This document shows positions 47,834-57,388 of a stretch of DNA of 64,000 bases, in pieces (positions within the stretch are counted from its first letter, which is position 1; the number at the start of each line of letters is the position of its first letter). Both the position numbers and the translations under genes were made by a program. Under the pieces are notes generated by a model. It saw only the letters and a program-made list of their open reading frames with translations, ran no database searches and was not told where the DNA came from. The DNA is taken from the NCBI RefSeq assembly GCF_001597745.1, contig NZ_LUHJ01000013.1:34213-98212 (forward strand), read 5' to 3'. Origin of the DNA: Anabaena sp. 4-3. GTDB lineage: Bacteria > Cyanobacteriota > Cyanobacteriia > Cyanobacteriales > Nostocaceae.

Positions 47834-48391
47834 TTAAGAAGCTGTTGATTGCAACTGTTCCAGTCTCGCCAGAACTTCTGCACTGTGAACAGATGGGTTA
47901 ACTTTCACAAAAGTCTCGCGCAAGATGCCCTGGGGGTCGATAATAAAGGTATGGCGTGAGGATACAAAACCCAGCCAAGAACCGTAAGCTTTGCTAACAT
48001 CACCAGTAGTGTCAGCCAACAATGGAAATTTTAGCCCTTCAGAATCACAAAATTCGGCATGGGAATCTATATCATCAGCACTGACACCAATAATCTGAAC
48101 ATTTTTTTCCAGGTATTTCGGTAAATCTTGCTGAAAACGACGCGCTTCAATGGTGCAACCAGCAGTAAAGTCTTTGGGATAAAAGTAAAGCACTACCCAT
48201 TTACCACGCAAATCAGATAGAGAAACTTTGCCATCACCTGTATTGGTGGATAAAGTAAAGTCTGGCGCAGGTTGATTAATTGTAGGGAGTTTACCCCCAA
48301 GTGCTTGAGCCGCAGGGGTAAAATTTAACCAACTGATGACAGCAAACAAGCTGACAAGTAAGATGTGCAGAAAATGACGACGGGAAATCAT
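47834..48391 (-). CDS. Exported peroxiredoxin (BCP/PrxQ type)
   Basis: A 185-residue thiol peroxidase. A Tat-type signal MISRRHFLH plus the hydrophobic run ILLVSLFAVISW points to export into the periplasm or thylakoid lumen, with likely cleavage near AQA|L at residue 30. The peroxidatic Cys is C79 in FTAGCTIEARRF. The position four or five residues on, where PrxQ often has the resolving Cys, is Arg. Another Cys, C115 in EFCDSEG, could resolve instead. ATG 48389-48391. Confidence 0.92.
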   Translation of the reverse strand: MISRRHFLHILLVSLFAVISWLNFTPAAQALGGKLPTINQPAPDFTLSTNTGDGKVSLSDLRGKWVVLYFYPKDFTAGCTIEARRFQQDLPKYLEKNVQIIGVSADDIDSHAEFCDSEGLKFPLLADTTGDVSKAYGSWLGFVSSRHTFIIDPQGILRETFVKVNPSVHSAEVLARLEQLQSTAS

Positions 48392-48454
48392 GATGCAGAC
48401 AAGAATGACAACTTTACATAAGTTTACAATTCTTGGCTGCTGATGATCAGGGTT

Positions 48455-48706
48455 TTATTCTGTTTTAGGTTCTTGAGTGACTGGAGGCTGTTCTGCACTT
48501 TGGATATATTGACTGTCTAACAGAAAAGCTCCTTTATCAAAGCGCACACCCCAGTATCCACCGGGACGACGGTCAAGGACTATACCCTCGTCACCCACTT
48601 GAATGATATCAGGGGGGCGTAACATGGGCATGGGTTCTGCGGTTTTCAGGTAGGGTGGTTGTGCTATGAGCCGGACTTTACTGCCAATGGGAAATTCTTC
48701 AGACAT
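48455..48706 (-). CDS. sipA: NblS-interacting regulatory protein SipA (DUF3148)
   Basis: An 83-residue SH3-like protein. The conserved core has PIGSKVRLIAQPPYLKTAEP, MLRPPDIIQVGDEGIVLDRRPGGYWGVRF and GAFLLDSQYI. SipA binds the sensor kinase NblS and changes its activity towards the response regulators. The last 18 residues are a Pro/Glu-rich tail. It lies about 5 kb from nblS, not in an operon with it. Confidence 0.92.
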   Translation of the reverse strand: MSEEFPIGSKVRLIAQPPYLKTAEPMPMLRPPDIIQVGDEGIVLDRRPGGYWGVRFDKGAFLLDSQYIQSAEQPPVTQEPKTE

Positions 48707-48911
48707 ATTGAAAGGTTAAAAAGCTTTGAGTGTTGATCAACTCATAACTCATAGCTGTTAACTTTTCTAGGGGGATGATTAAATATTCTGTTTTGGCAAG
48801 GAGATAAAGGAAAAGGGTAGCATTTTTACCCTTTCCCTGTCTTCTGCAAGAAGTCTATTCAATGAGGGCGATAGAAAATAATTTTTGTAGTTCAGCTCAT
48901 GTTAAGGATAT

Positions 48912-49424
48912 TTAACGATTATTCTGACGTTGCTGCCAACGCTGACGACGATTAGCTTTGAATTCTTCTAGTTTGGTTTGCTGTTCGGGTGTCAAAACTG
49001 CTTGAACTTGTTGTTTAGCATCTTCTCTAATTGCCCGAATTCTAGCTTTTTGGGCATCAGTCATATTGAGTTGTGCAAATTTCTTACCCAGACGTTCACC
49101 TGCTTCGGGAGGTGGTGGAAAGTCGCCTTGTTGACGCTGTGATCGCCTTGCTTGACGTTGTTGACGTGCTGCTTCTATTTTCGCTTTTTGTTCTGGGGTG
49201 AACACTGCTTCAATTTGAGCGCGGGTGTTGCGGTGAATTGCTTGAATTCTGGTTTTTTGGGCTTCTGTTAATCCCAAACTTTGCCAAGGGCCTTTTCTTT
49301 GAGCTTGTGCAATCCGAAATGGCGCGGAGGAGGGGGTTTGTGCTTGCACTGCCAAGGGGGTGACAGTTGCAGTTAAAGTGAGAGCGATCGCACCCGCGAA
49401 CAGAGATAATGACTTCAGTTGCAT
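48912..49424 (-). CDS. Spy/CpxP-like periplasmic protein with LTxxQ motifs
   Basis: A 170-residue secreted protein. The signal peptide (LFAGAIALTLTATVTPLAVQAQ) has a likely cut after AQA near residue 28. The mature part has four LTxxQ-like repeats: LGLTEAQKTRI, VFTPEQKAKI, NMTDAQKARI and VLTPEQQTKLEE. It is Gln/Arg-rich and helical. Spy and CpxP proteins act as chaperones or stress sensors in the periplasm. The last residues (RRQRWQQRQNNR) are basic. Confidence 0.85.
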   Translation of the reverse strand: MQLKSLSLFAGAIALTLTATVTPLAVQAQTPSSAPFRIAQAQRKGPWQSLGLTEAQKTRIQAIHRNTRAQIEAVFTPEQKAKIEAARQQRQARRSQRQQGDFPPPPEAGERLGKKFAQLNMTDAQKARIRAIREDAKQQVQAVLTPEQQTKLEEFKANRRQRWQQRQNNR

Positions 49425-49729
49425 TGATGACCTCGTTTTTTGTGCTTGTGAATATGCGATTATCTTAAAAACTCACATCAACTATCCACATGAGGAGAAA
49501 GTCATGAATACACCCATGACTTTAGTCATGGTTTAACTATGATTGAGGTGACTGGTGATTTTTGCACAATTAAAGTAAATATGTAGCAGTCCCCTTTAAT
49601 TTCTCATACCGTTTTTTGATGTAGCTGGCGTGGCGTAGCCATAGATGTACTTTATTTCTGGATGTATGGGGCGCAACCTCCCATAGAATTTGTCTTAGTT
49701 AATGTTGAAGTTTAAATTTTGATTTTTTT
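49425..49729. other. 305-base divergent spacer
   Basis: The region separates the LTxxQ protein gene and the NarL-type kinase gene. It contains an ATGGTTTAACTATGATT stretch and a GGCGTGGCGTAGCCATAG repeat-like segment near 49628. I see no gene. Confidence 0.35.
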
Positions 49730-50935
49730 ATGAGTCGTCCGATTCAAATCAATAATCATCCTTTCCGATTCTTGCTTTATTTGGAATGGATTCTACTGGC
49801 GATTTCTGTAATTACATCTGTAATTCCCCATCCTTCCCCGCGATTTTCTAGTAAGTTTCCCGAATTGACAATTTTAAATCTGACTATTTTTGGATTAATG
49901 GGCTTAAGGTTGCCTACAGGCAATCACATAATGAAAATTATTTATACAGCTTGTGGAATTAGTTTAATTTTTATCACTGGGTTATTTGGTGGGAGAGCAG
50001 ATCGACTGTTTCCTTTTCTGTACATAATTTTAGTGACTCGTAGCTGTTTAATTTTCCAGCTACCTGGACGTTTATCAGTTACATTTCTTTCTTTTACTTT
50101 ATTTTTATTAACGCTAATGTATCGGATGCCTCGCTATCCTTTACCACCACACGCACAAGAACGGTTTCGATATTTTACTTTGAGTTTATCTTTAGTATTT
50201 GGCTTAAGTTTAGTGTTTGTTTTATTGTTAATGAATACTGTATTATCTGAGCGTCAAAGCCGAGAAGAATTAGCTATTGCTAATGAAAAACTGAGACAGT
50301 ATGCTTTAAGAATCGAAAATCAAGCTACATTAGAAGAACGTACTCGAATTGCACGGGAAATTCATGATTCTCTCGGTCATTCGCTGACAGCTTTAAATTT
50401 ACAATTAGAAACTGCTCTCAAACTTTATCAAGCTAATCCAGATCAGGCTTATAGTTTTTTAGCTAGGGCTAAAGAGTTAGGTTCTAAAGCTTTACAGGAT
50501 GTGAGACACTCGGTTTCGACTATGCGATCGCATCCCTTACAAAACCAATCTTTATCAGAAGCTATCGATACCTTGGCGGAAGATTTCCAACGCTCAAACA
50601 ATATTATATTACATTCTCAAATCAATCTTGTCCATCCTTTATCAACAGAAGTTAATACTGCGATTTACCGAATTCTTCAAGAATCATTAACAAATATTTC
50701 TAAGCACGCGAAAGCCACAGAGGTAAATTTGGAAGTTTCTGTTAACCGGGGTAGTTTACACCTGATAATTCAGGATAATGGTAGAGGTTTTGATATTCAG
50801 CAAAATACGACAGGTTTTGGTTTAAAAAGTATGCGCGATCGCACGTTAGCTTTAGGAGGTAAATTTAGCATTAACACCGCATTTGGTTGCGGTTGTCAAA
50901 TTACAGTTGATATACCTTTAGGCAGGTTAATTTAA
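49730..50935 (+). CDS. NarL-type sensor histidine kinase
   Basis: A 401-residue membrane kinase. Five to six hydrophobic helices lie in residues 10-170, a short coiled coil (170-200) follows, and then a HisKA_3 domain with H212 in [17 protein letters not shown]-like sequence ([17 protein letters not shown]). HATPase_c ends the protein ([20 protein letters not shown]). It starts at ATG 49730. Its stop codon overlaps the start of the response regulator gene (TAATG), so the two are translated together as a two-component system. The membrane part is a sensory domain of unknown ligand. Confidence 0.92.
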   Translation: MSRPIQINNHPFRFLLYLEWILLAISVITSVIPHPSPRFSSKFPELTILNLTIFGLMGLRLPTGNHIMKIIYTACGISLIFITGLFGGRADRLFPFLYIILVTRSCLIFQLPGRLSVTFLSFTLFLLTLMYRMPRYPLPPHAQERFRYFTLSLSLVFGLSLVFVLLLMNTVLSERQSREELAIANEKLRQYALRIENQATLEERTRIAREIHDSLGHSLTALNLQLETALKLYQANPDQAYSFLARAKELGSKALQDVRHSVSTMRSHPLQNQSLSEAIDTLAEDFQRSNNIILHSQINLVHPLSTEVNTAIYRILQESLTNISKHAKATEVNLEVSVNRGSLHLIIQDNGRGFDIQQNTTGFGLKSMRDRTLALGGKFSINTAFGCGCQITVDIPLGRLI

Positions 50936-51597
50936 TGATTAAAGTTTTATTAGTAGATGACCAAAGTTTAATTCGTCAAGGATTAAAAGTTTTATTAGAA
51001 CTAGAACCAGATTTAGAAATTGTCGGAGAAGCGGAAAATGGAGAAATAGCCCTTAATCTCATGGCTGAATTAACCCCAGATGTGGTATTAATGGACATTA
51101 GAATGCCAATTATGGATGGAGTTGCTGCCACTAAAGAAATTCAAAACAGTTTCTCAGATGTGAAAGTTTTAGTGTTGACAACCTTTGATGATGATGAATA
51201 TGTAAAAGCGGCTTTACAACATGGGGCGATGGGCTATTTACTTAAAGATACACCCTCGGAAGAATTAGCTGTTGCCATTCGTGCTGTGCAGAAAGGATAT
51301 ACTCAACTAGGGCCGGGAATCGTGAAAAAACTTTTGACTCAATTTCAGAATCCTGCACCCAGTCAAACGCCATCTATTCCGCCGAGTTTAGCAGAACTTA
51401 CCCCTAGAGAAAAAGAAGTTTTAAGATTAATTGCTACGGGTGCTAATAATCGAGAAATTGCCCAAGAACTGTATATTTCTGAGGGGACAGTCAAAAATCA
51501 TGTTACAAATATTTTAAATCGGTTAAATTTGCGCGATCGCACTCAGGCTGCTATCATTGCCAATACCTATTTATCTTATTTAAACGAATCGAGTTAA
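50935..51597 (+). CDS. NarL/FixJ-family response regulator
   Basis: A 220-residue regulator. The receiver domain has D54 in VLMDIRMP as phosphoacceptor, with the acidic DD pocket at residues 8-9. A LuxR-type HTH ([35 protein letters not shown]) ends the protein. Coupled to the preceding kinase by a one-base overlap. The target genes are unknown. Confidence 0.95.
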   Translation: MIKVLLVDDQSLIRQGLKVLLELEPDLEIVGEAENGEIALNLMAELTPDVVLMDIRMPIMDGVAATKEIQNSFSDVKVLVLTTFDDDEYVKAALQHGAMGYLLKDTPSEELAVAIRAVQKGYTQLGPGIVKKLLTQFQNPAPSQTPSIPPSLAELTPREKEVLRLIATGANNREIAQELYISEGTVKNHVTNILNRLNLRDRTQAAIIANTYLSYLNESS

Positions 51598-52022
51598 ACA
51601 GTAAATAAACTCATACATTCCTGTTTCAGCACCCCCTTAGTAACTGTAATATTGCTAAAGGATTTTGCAATTACTTCTTCACAATAAATATGAATTTGTG
51701 ACTGATTGAGAGAAATTAAATCTGTAATAGAAGCACCATAAACAATTTCTGAAATTCCACTCCAAACGCAAGCTGCTGCACACATCGGACAAGGTTCACC
51801 AGTCGTATATATACTATAACCTGATAAAGAAAACTTGTTGATTTGAGTAGTTAAACGACGAATGACATTAATTTCTGCATGAGCAGAAGGATCACAGTCT
51901 CTAGCTACAGTATTATAAGCCCTTGCTACAACTTGATTATCTTTAACAATTACAGCACCGTAAGGTGCATCCCCCTTTTTGGCTTCCTCAATTGCTAGAC
52001 TCATAAAATATTCGTGGTTCAT
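51594..52022 (-). CDS. Cytidine/deoxycytidylate-type nucleoside deaminase
   Basis: A 142-residue zinc deaminase. The active site is [10 protein letters not shown] and [11 protein letters not shown] (Zn ligands His and two Cys, Glu as proton shuttle). It resembles guanine deaminase and tRNA adenosine deaminase types. I chose ATG 52020-52022; a TTG seven codons earlier is unlikely. The stop codons of this gene and the response regulator share the palindrome TTAA, a four-base convergent overlap. Confidence 0.88.
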   Translation of the reverse strand: MNHEYFMSLAIEEAKKGDAPYGAVIVKDNQVVARAYNTVARDCDPSAHAEINVIRRLTTQINKFSLSGYSIYTTGEPCPMCAAACVWSGISEIVYGASITDLISLNQSQIHIYCEEVIAKSFSNITVTKGVLKQECMSLFTV

Positions 52023-52076
52023 ATTAGCTTGATAATTCAGCAATATAATCGGTAAAATAACATATTTGGGTGCTGG

Positions 52077-52877
52077 ATGGGAAATATGTTACCAAGTAGA
52101 AAACAAACAGAATTTTACTTAACAGACTTAGAAACACCTATCGGTAAAGCGATTAATTTAACAATTGCTGCTTTAGTCTTATTATCATCCGGTATTTTTG
52201 TCGCGCAGACATATAATATACCTGATGATGTGCGGATGCAGTTAGATGTAATAGATAAGATTATCTTGGTAATTTTTGCTATAGAATATGCAGTCCGTTT
52301 GTGGAGTGCCGCCCATAAAATCAATTATATCTTGAGTTTTTATGCCATTATTGATTTAATGGCTATCTTGCCCTTTTTTATCGGTTGGGTAAATATTAGT
52401 TTTATTCGGTTACTTCGATGGTTTAGAATTTTACGTTTAATTAGATTTATTGATAAAAGATTTTTATTTAGCCGTGTTAGTACAGAAGATAGCGTCATTT
52501 TAATTCGGATATTATTCACCTTATTTGCCATTATATTTGTTTTTTCTGGCTTAATTTATCAAGTAGAACATCCTGTAAACTCGCTTTACAAGACTTTTTT
52601 TGATGCTTTTTATTATTCAGTCGTCACAATGACAACTGTGGGATTTGGTGATGTTACACCAATTTCTGAATTAGGACGTTTGTTAACAGTATTAATGATT
52701 TTGACGGGAGTGACTTTGATTCCTTGGCAAGTGGGAGATTTAATTAAAGGTTTGGTGAAAACAGCTAACCAAGTAGAAACAGTTTGTTTTGGTTGTGGTT
52801 TAGCATTTCACGATCAAGACGCAAAGTTTTGTAAGCGGTGCGGTACTAACTTAGCCAATAGGAATGTTGATGAATAG
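52077..52877 (+). CDS. Voltage-sensor-type K+ channel with C-terminal zinc ribbon
   Basis: A 266-residue six-helix channel. S4 carries Arg every third residue (R111, R114, R117, R120, R123). The pore has the K+ filter TTVGFGD (186-192) after helix YYSVVTM. Helices S1 and S2 start near 27 and 58. After the last helix comes a zinc ribbon with two CxxC pairs: CFGCGLAFHD and CKRCGTNL (residues about 239-260). Six-helix KvAP-like bacterial channels usually lack this. The channel should sit in the plasma membrane with the ribbon inside. Confidence 0.92.
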   Translation: MGNMLPSRKQTEFYLTDLETPIGKAINLTIAALVLLSSGIFVAQTYNIPDDVRMQLDVIDKIILVIFAIEYAVRLWSAAHKINYILSFYAIIDLMAILPFFIGWVNISFIRLLRWFRILRLIRFIDKRFLFSRVSTEDSVILIRILFTLFAIIFVFSGLIYQVEHPVNSLYKTFFDAFYYSVVTMTTVGFGDVTPISELGRLLTVLMILTGVTLIPWQVGDLIKGLVKTANQVETVCFGCGLAFHDQDAKFCKRCGTNLANRNVDE

Positions 52878-52961
52878 GAAAACATCAACCATAGGGAGGA
52901 AGTTTTTACCTCTATAAAAAACACACTGGTAATTAATAGAGATGCTTCGGGGGTAAACATC

Positions 52962-53198
52962 ATGGTAAAACGGTCTAACCCACCCCTCCGCGAAGAACCT
53001 CGTTACCAACCAGCACCAATAATTCCTCTCAAACAAGAGGAATCTTTGCTGGAGTGGTTGCAACATACAGGTCGATTAGTATCTTACCCATCTGTTGACT
53101 ACCATTACGAAGACGAGGAAGAAGAGGAAGAATATGTGGCAGACCTTGTAGACGAATTTGACTTTCAAGCAGAAGAAATAGAGGATTTAGAAGATTGA
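52962..53198 (+). CDS. Small acidic protein, DUF3134 family
   Basis: A 78-residue protein. MVKRSNPPLREEPRYQPAP is a typical opening of the cyanobacterial DUF3134 family. The second half is Glu/Asp-rich (DEEEEEEYVADLVDEFDF). There is no signal or membrane segment. The function is unknown. It ends ahead of a strong terminator shared with the convergent gene. Confidence 0.8.
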   Translation: MVKRSNPPLREEPRYQPAPIIPLKQEESLLEWLQHTGRLVSYPSVDYHYEDEEEEEEYVADLVDEFDFQAEEIEDLED

Positions 53199-53230
53199 CC
53201 TCTCCCCTGCCTAAAGGCGAGGGGATTATA

Positions 53231-53272
53231 AAAAGTTGAGGGAAGAGGCTCAAGCCGCTTCCCTCAACTTTT
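53231..53272. terminator. Bidirectional terminator
   Basis: A 15-bp perfect stem, AAAAGTTGAGGGAAG (53231-53245) with CTTCCCTCAACTTTT (53258-53272), with an inner GGCT/AGCC hairpin in the 12-base loop. A/T runs on both sides let it work for the DUF3134 gene on the plus strand and the convergent gene on the minus strand. Confidence 0.85.
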
Positions 53273-53880
53273 TAGATATTTTCAACATAAGTTTCAGTTT
53301 GTGAACTGTTTGCTGCTGGATGACGATTTGTCCACTGTCGCAATGCCCAAAGGCTAGTGAAAGCAGCTAATAAAGCACCAAGAGAATCCATAATTAAGTC
53401 AATAATGGTGTCATCCAAGCTGCCAATTACTTGAGTGTTAAGAATTTTTCCCGCAGACCATTCTGTAATTTCCCATAAAGCACCGATAGCAATGCCAAAA
53501 CTGGTAATTGTCACCAGATACAACATTGTATGATTGCGAAATAGATTCAACATTGAACTATAGACTAAAAAACTCAATGCTAGGGTAATTGCAAAAGTAG
53601 TATAAGCATGAACAATCTCGTCATAAGGCCCTTTTGTCTCAAATAAACCCCATACCCAACCAGTAGCATTGACCAATGCAGCTAAGACAAACAGAAAATC
53701 AAACAAAGTAGGCAACTTATCATCTAGGACGACAAACAAAAAAGAGGCAAGCAGGAAAAATGCTAGACCTAAAGCATTTAAGAAATTACCTTGAACGGTT
53801 GCGGCTATGACAAAGATTGTTAGTAAACCTTGCCCTATCCAAGCAAGGACTCGATAACCTTTCCAATTTAAACTTTTCAT
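53272..53880 (-). CDS. DUF2238-like membrane protein
   Basis: A 202-residue integral membrane protein with six hydrophobic helices. Conserved features are YDEIVHAYTTFAITLAL, GALWEITEW and SLDDTIIDLIMDSLGALLAA; polar residues (Asp, Glu, His, Trp) in the helices suggest transport or metal binding. These belong to the DUF2238/YjdF group, whose role is unknown. The gene ends inside the shared terminator. ATG 53878-53880. Confidence 0.82.
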   Translation of the reverse strand: MKSLNWKGYRVLAWIGQGLLTIFVIAATVQGNFLNALGLAFFLLASFLFVVLDDKLPTLFDFLFVLAALVNATGWVWGLFETKGPYDEIVHAYTTFAITLALSFLVYSSMLNLFRNHTMLYLVTITSFGIAIGALWEITEWSAGKILNTQVIGSLDDTIIDLIMDSLGALLAAFTSLWALRQWTNRHPAANSSQTETYVENI

Positions 53881-54049
53881 GCTTTTCCCCCAAATATCTG
53901 ATTAATTACGTTATTTTTCTCGGTTTTACCATCCTAAATATGATTTACAATGTCGCAATTTTGAATAATTTGATGATATCTTTCTTCTAGCAATTTGCTG
54001 TCTTTTTCTGGTAAGATTTTCTCACGGCTAAGAAGATGTATCAGAGGTA

Positions 54050-54865
54050 TTAATTCTGTGAATGCTGATGCAATAATTCTTGAATTTCCTGCCGTAACGC
54101 TGTGATTTCATTCTGAAGCATTTGAATAGATTTCGTTCCGGCTAACTCGGCTTCATCATCATCAGCATCACGGTCAATAAAAAACGTCGCTAGAGTTGCA
54201 GTGACATAGCCAAATACAGCAAACGCATACAAGGCTAAGAAAAAACAAAGAATTCGACCTTCTGGGGTTTTTGGCCAATACTCAGAACCCATTGTGATGA
54301 TTAACATGGCTGTCCACCATAAAGCAGTGCCATAGTTATGCAGTCCAGATTCTACAGGTACTTCATTTTCAAACGCATACATTCCTGCTGCTCCTACTAA
54401 AGTAATAATTATTGTTAAAGTCACAACATAACCAAACCCTCGACGGCTGACACTTGCTGCCAAAACCCGCATTCCTCGGTTAGCACGAGTCATGACTCGC
54501 AACAGTTGTAGCCCTCGCACAGCCCTTGTGGTTTGGAGTATTTTGATGACTCGTATAATCCGAAAAGTCCGTAATGCAGGTAATAATAGAGAAATAGCTG
54601 TTAGCCAGTTGCTTTTGATATAGGAAGGTCGATGAGGAGCAATAGCTAGTTTAAGTAAAAAATCTAAAATAAAAATAATCCAGATGGTGATGCTAACGGC
54701 TTGCAGTATAGGGTTTAATCCGGCGATAATTTCGATGATGAATAGTGCTAGCCATGCAAAGCCCAACACTACCATTGGGGTTTCTAACCAATCTTCCAAT
54801 TGTTGCAACACTTCGCTGCGTTCTTTTTCCAGGGCTTGTTTTTCCGAAAGCTTAGAACTACTCAT
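54050..54865 (-). CDS. Ion-channel-like protein with atypical selectivity filter
   Basis: A 271-residue six-helix protein. A short coiled N-terminus, S1-S4 (S4 with R99, R102, R105, then R114 and R117) and a pore domain. The filter position reads TMGSEYWPKTPEGR (T191-P198), where K+ channels have TVGYGD. WWTAMLII and FFLALYAFAVFGYV are the pore helix and inner helix. The last 35 residues form a coiled coil. The fold is voltage-gated cation channel; ion choice cannot be inferred from this filter. ATG 54863-54865. Confidence 0.85.
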   Translation of the reverse strand: MSSSKLSEKQALEKERSEVLQQLEDWLETPMVVLGFAWLALFIIEIIAGLNPILQAVSITIWIIFILDFLLKLAIAPHRPSYIKSNWLTAISLLLPALRTFRIIRVIKILQTTRAVRGLQLLRVMTRANRGMRVLAASVSRRGFGYVVTLTIIITLVGAAGMYAFENEVPVESGLHNYGTALWWTAMLIITMGSEYWPKTPEGRILCFFLALYAFAVFGYVTATLATFFIDRDADDDEAELAGTKSIQMLQNEITALRQEIQELLHQHSQN

Positions 54866-55150
54866 AATCTGAATTTGTAATTCAACACTAAGTTTTAGAG
54901 AATAACTATTTTTTGGATGCAGCTACTAAAGATGAGCTTTGTTCATGTAGCTGCAAACTTTAGTTTGAGGGGGAATAAACAGGTAAGAGTTTCGCTACTT
55001 TGGGTATGCTTTCTTTTACTCTAGCGATTGGATGATAATTGATGCTTCATCCAATTGAATGACTGCATGAAATTCAGCTAAACTTGGCAGCGATCGCCTA
55101 CAGTTTTGCATCACCACTGCTCAAAAACTTCTATTTTCAACATCCTCTGT

Positions 55151-55933
55151 TTAACTGGAAGCACTGGTATAAAAACGTAAAGCAAACCGCCAAAACCTAG
55201 TAGAAAGCCAAAACAAAGCCACAGCTAACAAAGCCGCACCTATCAACCAGTTAATCTCCACCCTACCTAACATGACTTCTGCTGGGACTGTAGTTAAAAA
55301 TGTCACTGGGACTATAAAAGTGAAGAAAAAACGGTAAGCTGCGGGGTAGGCAACTATGGGATATCTACCAGCTTCCACTAAACCCCGTAACACTTCCGTG
55401 ACATTATAGATTTTGACAAACCAAATGCTAGTCGCTCCTAGCATAAACCACAGGCTATAAAGAATCACCAACCCACAGAATAACGGTACGATACTAACTA
55501 GATAGTTTTCGAGTCTTAAACCCAGACGTTGACCGGCATAGCCAATAATCATGCTACCAAAAACTAAATCTGGAATTCCCCAAGGGGATAGGGTATAGGT
55601 GGAAAGCCAAAACTGACTACGGATAGGTTTGAGAAGTATAAAGTCTAAAGTTCCTTCTTGCACATGGCGGACAATGCGGTTCAGGTTAGGTGAGAGAAAG
55701 GTGGCAGAAAAACCTTGCAGTAAGGTAAAAATTCCCAGAACTACTAAAGCAGCTTGCCATGACCAGCCAGTGAAAGTATAGCCAGTCCGGTAAAATAAGA
55801 ACAAACCAAACACACTACCCGCTAAATTTCCTAAGCTGCTGAGGGTAGCTATCAAGAAGTTTACACGATATTCCAATTCGGCGGCGATCGCAGCACTCCA
55901 AAATAGTTTTAAGACTTGCCAGTATTTCCCCAT
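55151..55933 (-). CDS. ABC-2-family transporter permease
   Basis: A 260-residue membrane protein with six helices, of the COG3694-type ABC-2 permease family. QEGTLDFILLKPIRSQFW is characteristic (coupling region), as are LEYRVNFLIATLSSLGN early and NVTEVLRGLVEAGRYPI later. These permeases work with a separate ATPase that is not beside it here. The substrate is unknown. ATG 55931-55933. Confidence 0.88.
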   Translation of the reverse strand: MGKYWQVLKLFWSAAIAAELEYRVNFLIATLSSLGNLAGSVFGLFLFYRTGYTFTGWSWQAALVVLGIFTLLQGFSATFLSPNLNRIVRHVQEGTLDFILLKPIRSQFWLSTYTLSPWGIPDLVFGSMIIGYAGQRLGLRLENYLVSIVPLFCGLVILYSLWFMLGATSIWFVKIYNVTEVLRGLVEAGRYPIVAYPAAYRFFFTFIVPVTFLTTVPAEVMLGRVEINWLIGAALLAVALFWLSTRFWRFALRFYTSASS

Positions 55934-56110
55934 CTTGCACCCAAAACTTCACAGTCGCTATCTGAGTTGATAACTTGATGTAATCTTAACAATATTGCTC
56001 CTGTTGCCAACATTGTTAACGCTAAGATATTGTATGCACATTCTTTATCCTCTGGGATTTACTGCTTTTTAAATATTCCCGAATTAGGCACAGAAAAGCA
56101 TCAAAAATTT

Positions 56111-56734
56111 ATGGCTAAACTATCCAACGAATTGCAACGTTATTTTTTTGAAGAATCTAGACCAGGAAAGGTTAATTTATCTGATATATTACAGTTGGCA
56201 GAGGAAAGGATTTTTGGTTTTTTGCTGGTGATATTAGCTTTACCTTCAGCTTTACCAGTACCAGCACCGGGTTATTCCACACCTTTCGGTATCTTAATTT
56301 TTCTGTTAGCAGTGCAGTTAATTACTGGTGCGAGAACTCCTTGGCTACCCCCGAAAATGATGAATCATCCCTTGGAACTAGAAACAGTGCAGGGATTTTT
56401 AAAAGCGGGGATTCCTTGGTTACGCAGAATTGAAGCGATCGCTCGTCCCCGTTTATCTTATATTTGTACGACTTTAGCAGGTAGAGTCACCATTGGAACT
56501 GCGATCGCCTTAATGGCAATTTCCATGATGATTCCCATCCCAGGCACTAACACCTTACCAGCGATGGGTATTTTCGTCACAGGTTTTGGTTTGCTAGAAG
56601 ATGACGGTGCTATCAGTTTAGGCGGTTTAGTGCTGTGTCTGATAGGCGCAATTTTAACTACTTCGATTCTGATGGCTTTGGCTTGGGGTGGTTCTAGTCT
56701 CCTCGATATTATCAAAACTTGGTTAGGACGTTAA
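56111..56734 (+). CDS. ExoD-like exopolysaccharide synthesis membrane protein
   Basis: A 207-residue protein of the ExoD family. LAEERIFGFLLVILALPSALPVPAPGYSTPFG is the conserved core, followed by LLAVQLITGARTPWLPP. Four hydrophobic helices. ExoD in rhizobia affects exopolysaccharide synthesis and alkali tolerance. I chose ATG 56111; the frame also opens at a TTG 27 codons upstream. Confidence 0.85.
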   Translation: MAKLSNELQRYFFEESRPGKVNLSDILQLAEERIFGFLLVILALPSALPVPAPGYSTPFGILIFLLAVQLITGARTPWLPPKMMNHPLELETVQGFLKAGIPWLRRIEAIARPRLSYICTTLAGRVTIGTAIALMAISMMIPIPGTNTLPAMGIFVTGFGLLEDDGAISLGGLVLCLIGAILTTSILMALAWGGSSLLDIIKTWLGR

Positions 56735-56754
56735 TCTGAAAAATACCCCTAGAG

Positions 56755-57324
56755 GTGAATGAACTCAAAACAGCAGAGGTTGAAAATCTGATTATGACTG
56801 ATATCAACCTCTACCTGTTTGTTGAAAACCTGCTATTTTTTTTGATAGCCACTGCTTTTTTTGTGGTTGTCGGTTGGGTGTGGAGATACGCTAAACCCTA
56901 TACCCTACCAGAACCCCTACCAGGGTGGTTTAAAATTTGGTTTGGTACGGTGCAACTTTTGGGAGCATTACTACCACTGGTAGCGATGCTGTGGTGGGGT
57001 GTCTTCCAAGGCTATACTTCGGTATTAATTGTCTTTGGTTGGTACTTTGTGATGTTAGCGTTGCAAATTCTCTCCGAAAGTCTAACACTGAGGCAATTTC
57101 ACAATGTAGTTTGGGTGATGGTTCCTTACCTTTACGTACCTTACCGCCTTTGGCAATTGTATGAGGGTTTGAGAATCATCAATTCTGCGAATGAATTAAT
57201 CTGGATGCGTAATTTGTTGATTTTAGAAATTATCGTCTGGGGGGGGAATTACGCTTTAGACTTAGCCCAACTGCCAAGGTTACTGCGTTGGGAACTTAAA
57301 GAACCTAATTACAATGATTTTTAG
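56755..57324 (+). CDS. Four-helix membrane protein of unknown function
   Basis: A 189-residue protein (or 176, if it starts at ATG 56794). Hydrophobic helices occur at LYLFVENLLFFLIATAFFVVVGW, TVQLLGALLPLVAMLWW, VLIVFGWYFVMLALQIL and near the C-terminus. It ends in DLAQLPRLLRWELKEP. I do not recognise a family. It follows the ExoD-like gene by 20 bases on the same strand and is likely co-transcribed. The start is GTG 56755 with AGAGG just before it, or ATG 56794. Confidence 0.7.
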   Translation: MNELKTAEVENLIMTDINLYLFVENLLFFLIATAFFVVVGWVWRYAKPYTLPEPLPGWFKIWFGTVQLLGALLPLVAMLWWGVFQGYTSVLIVFGWYFVMLALQILSESLTLRQFHNVVWVMVPYLYVPYRLWQLYEGLRIINSANELIWMRNLLILEIIVWGGNYALDLAQLPRLLRWELKEPNYNDF

Positions 57325-57358
57325 CTAAATCAACAGCAAAAGAAAGTTTTCAAACCTT

Positions 57359-57388
57359 GTAGAGACGTTGCATACAAAGTCTCTACAC
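57359..57388. repeat. GTAGAGACG palindromic repeat
   Basis: TGTAGAGACGTTGCATACAAAGTCTCTACA has a 9-base stem (GTAGAGACT-like with one change) around TTGCATACAA. It lies between two genes; the same family occurs inside the large membrane-protein gene at 24785. Confidence 0.75.
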
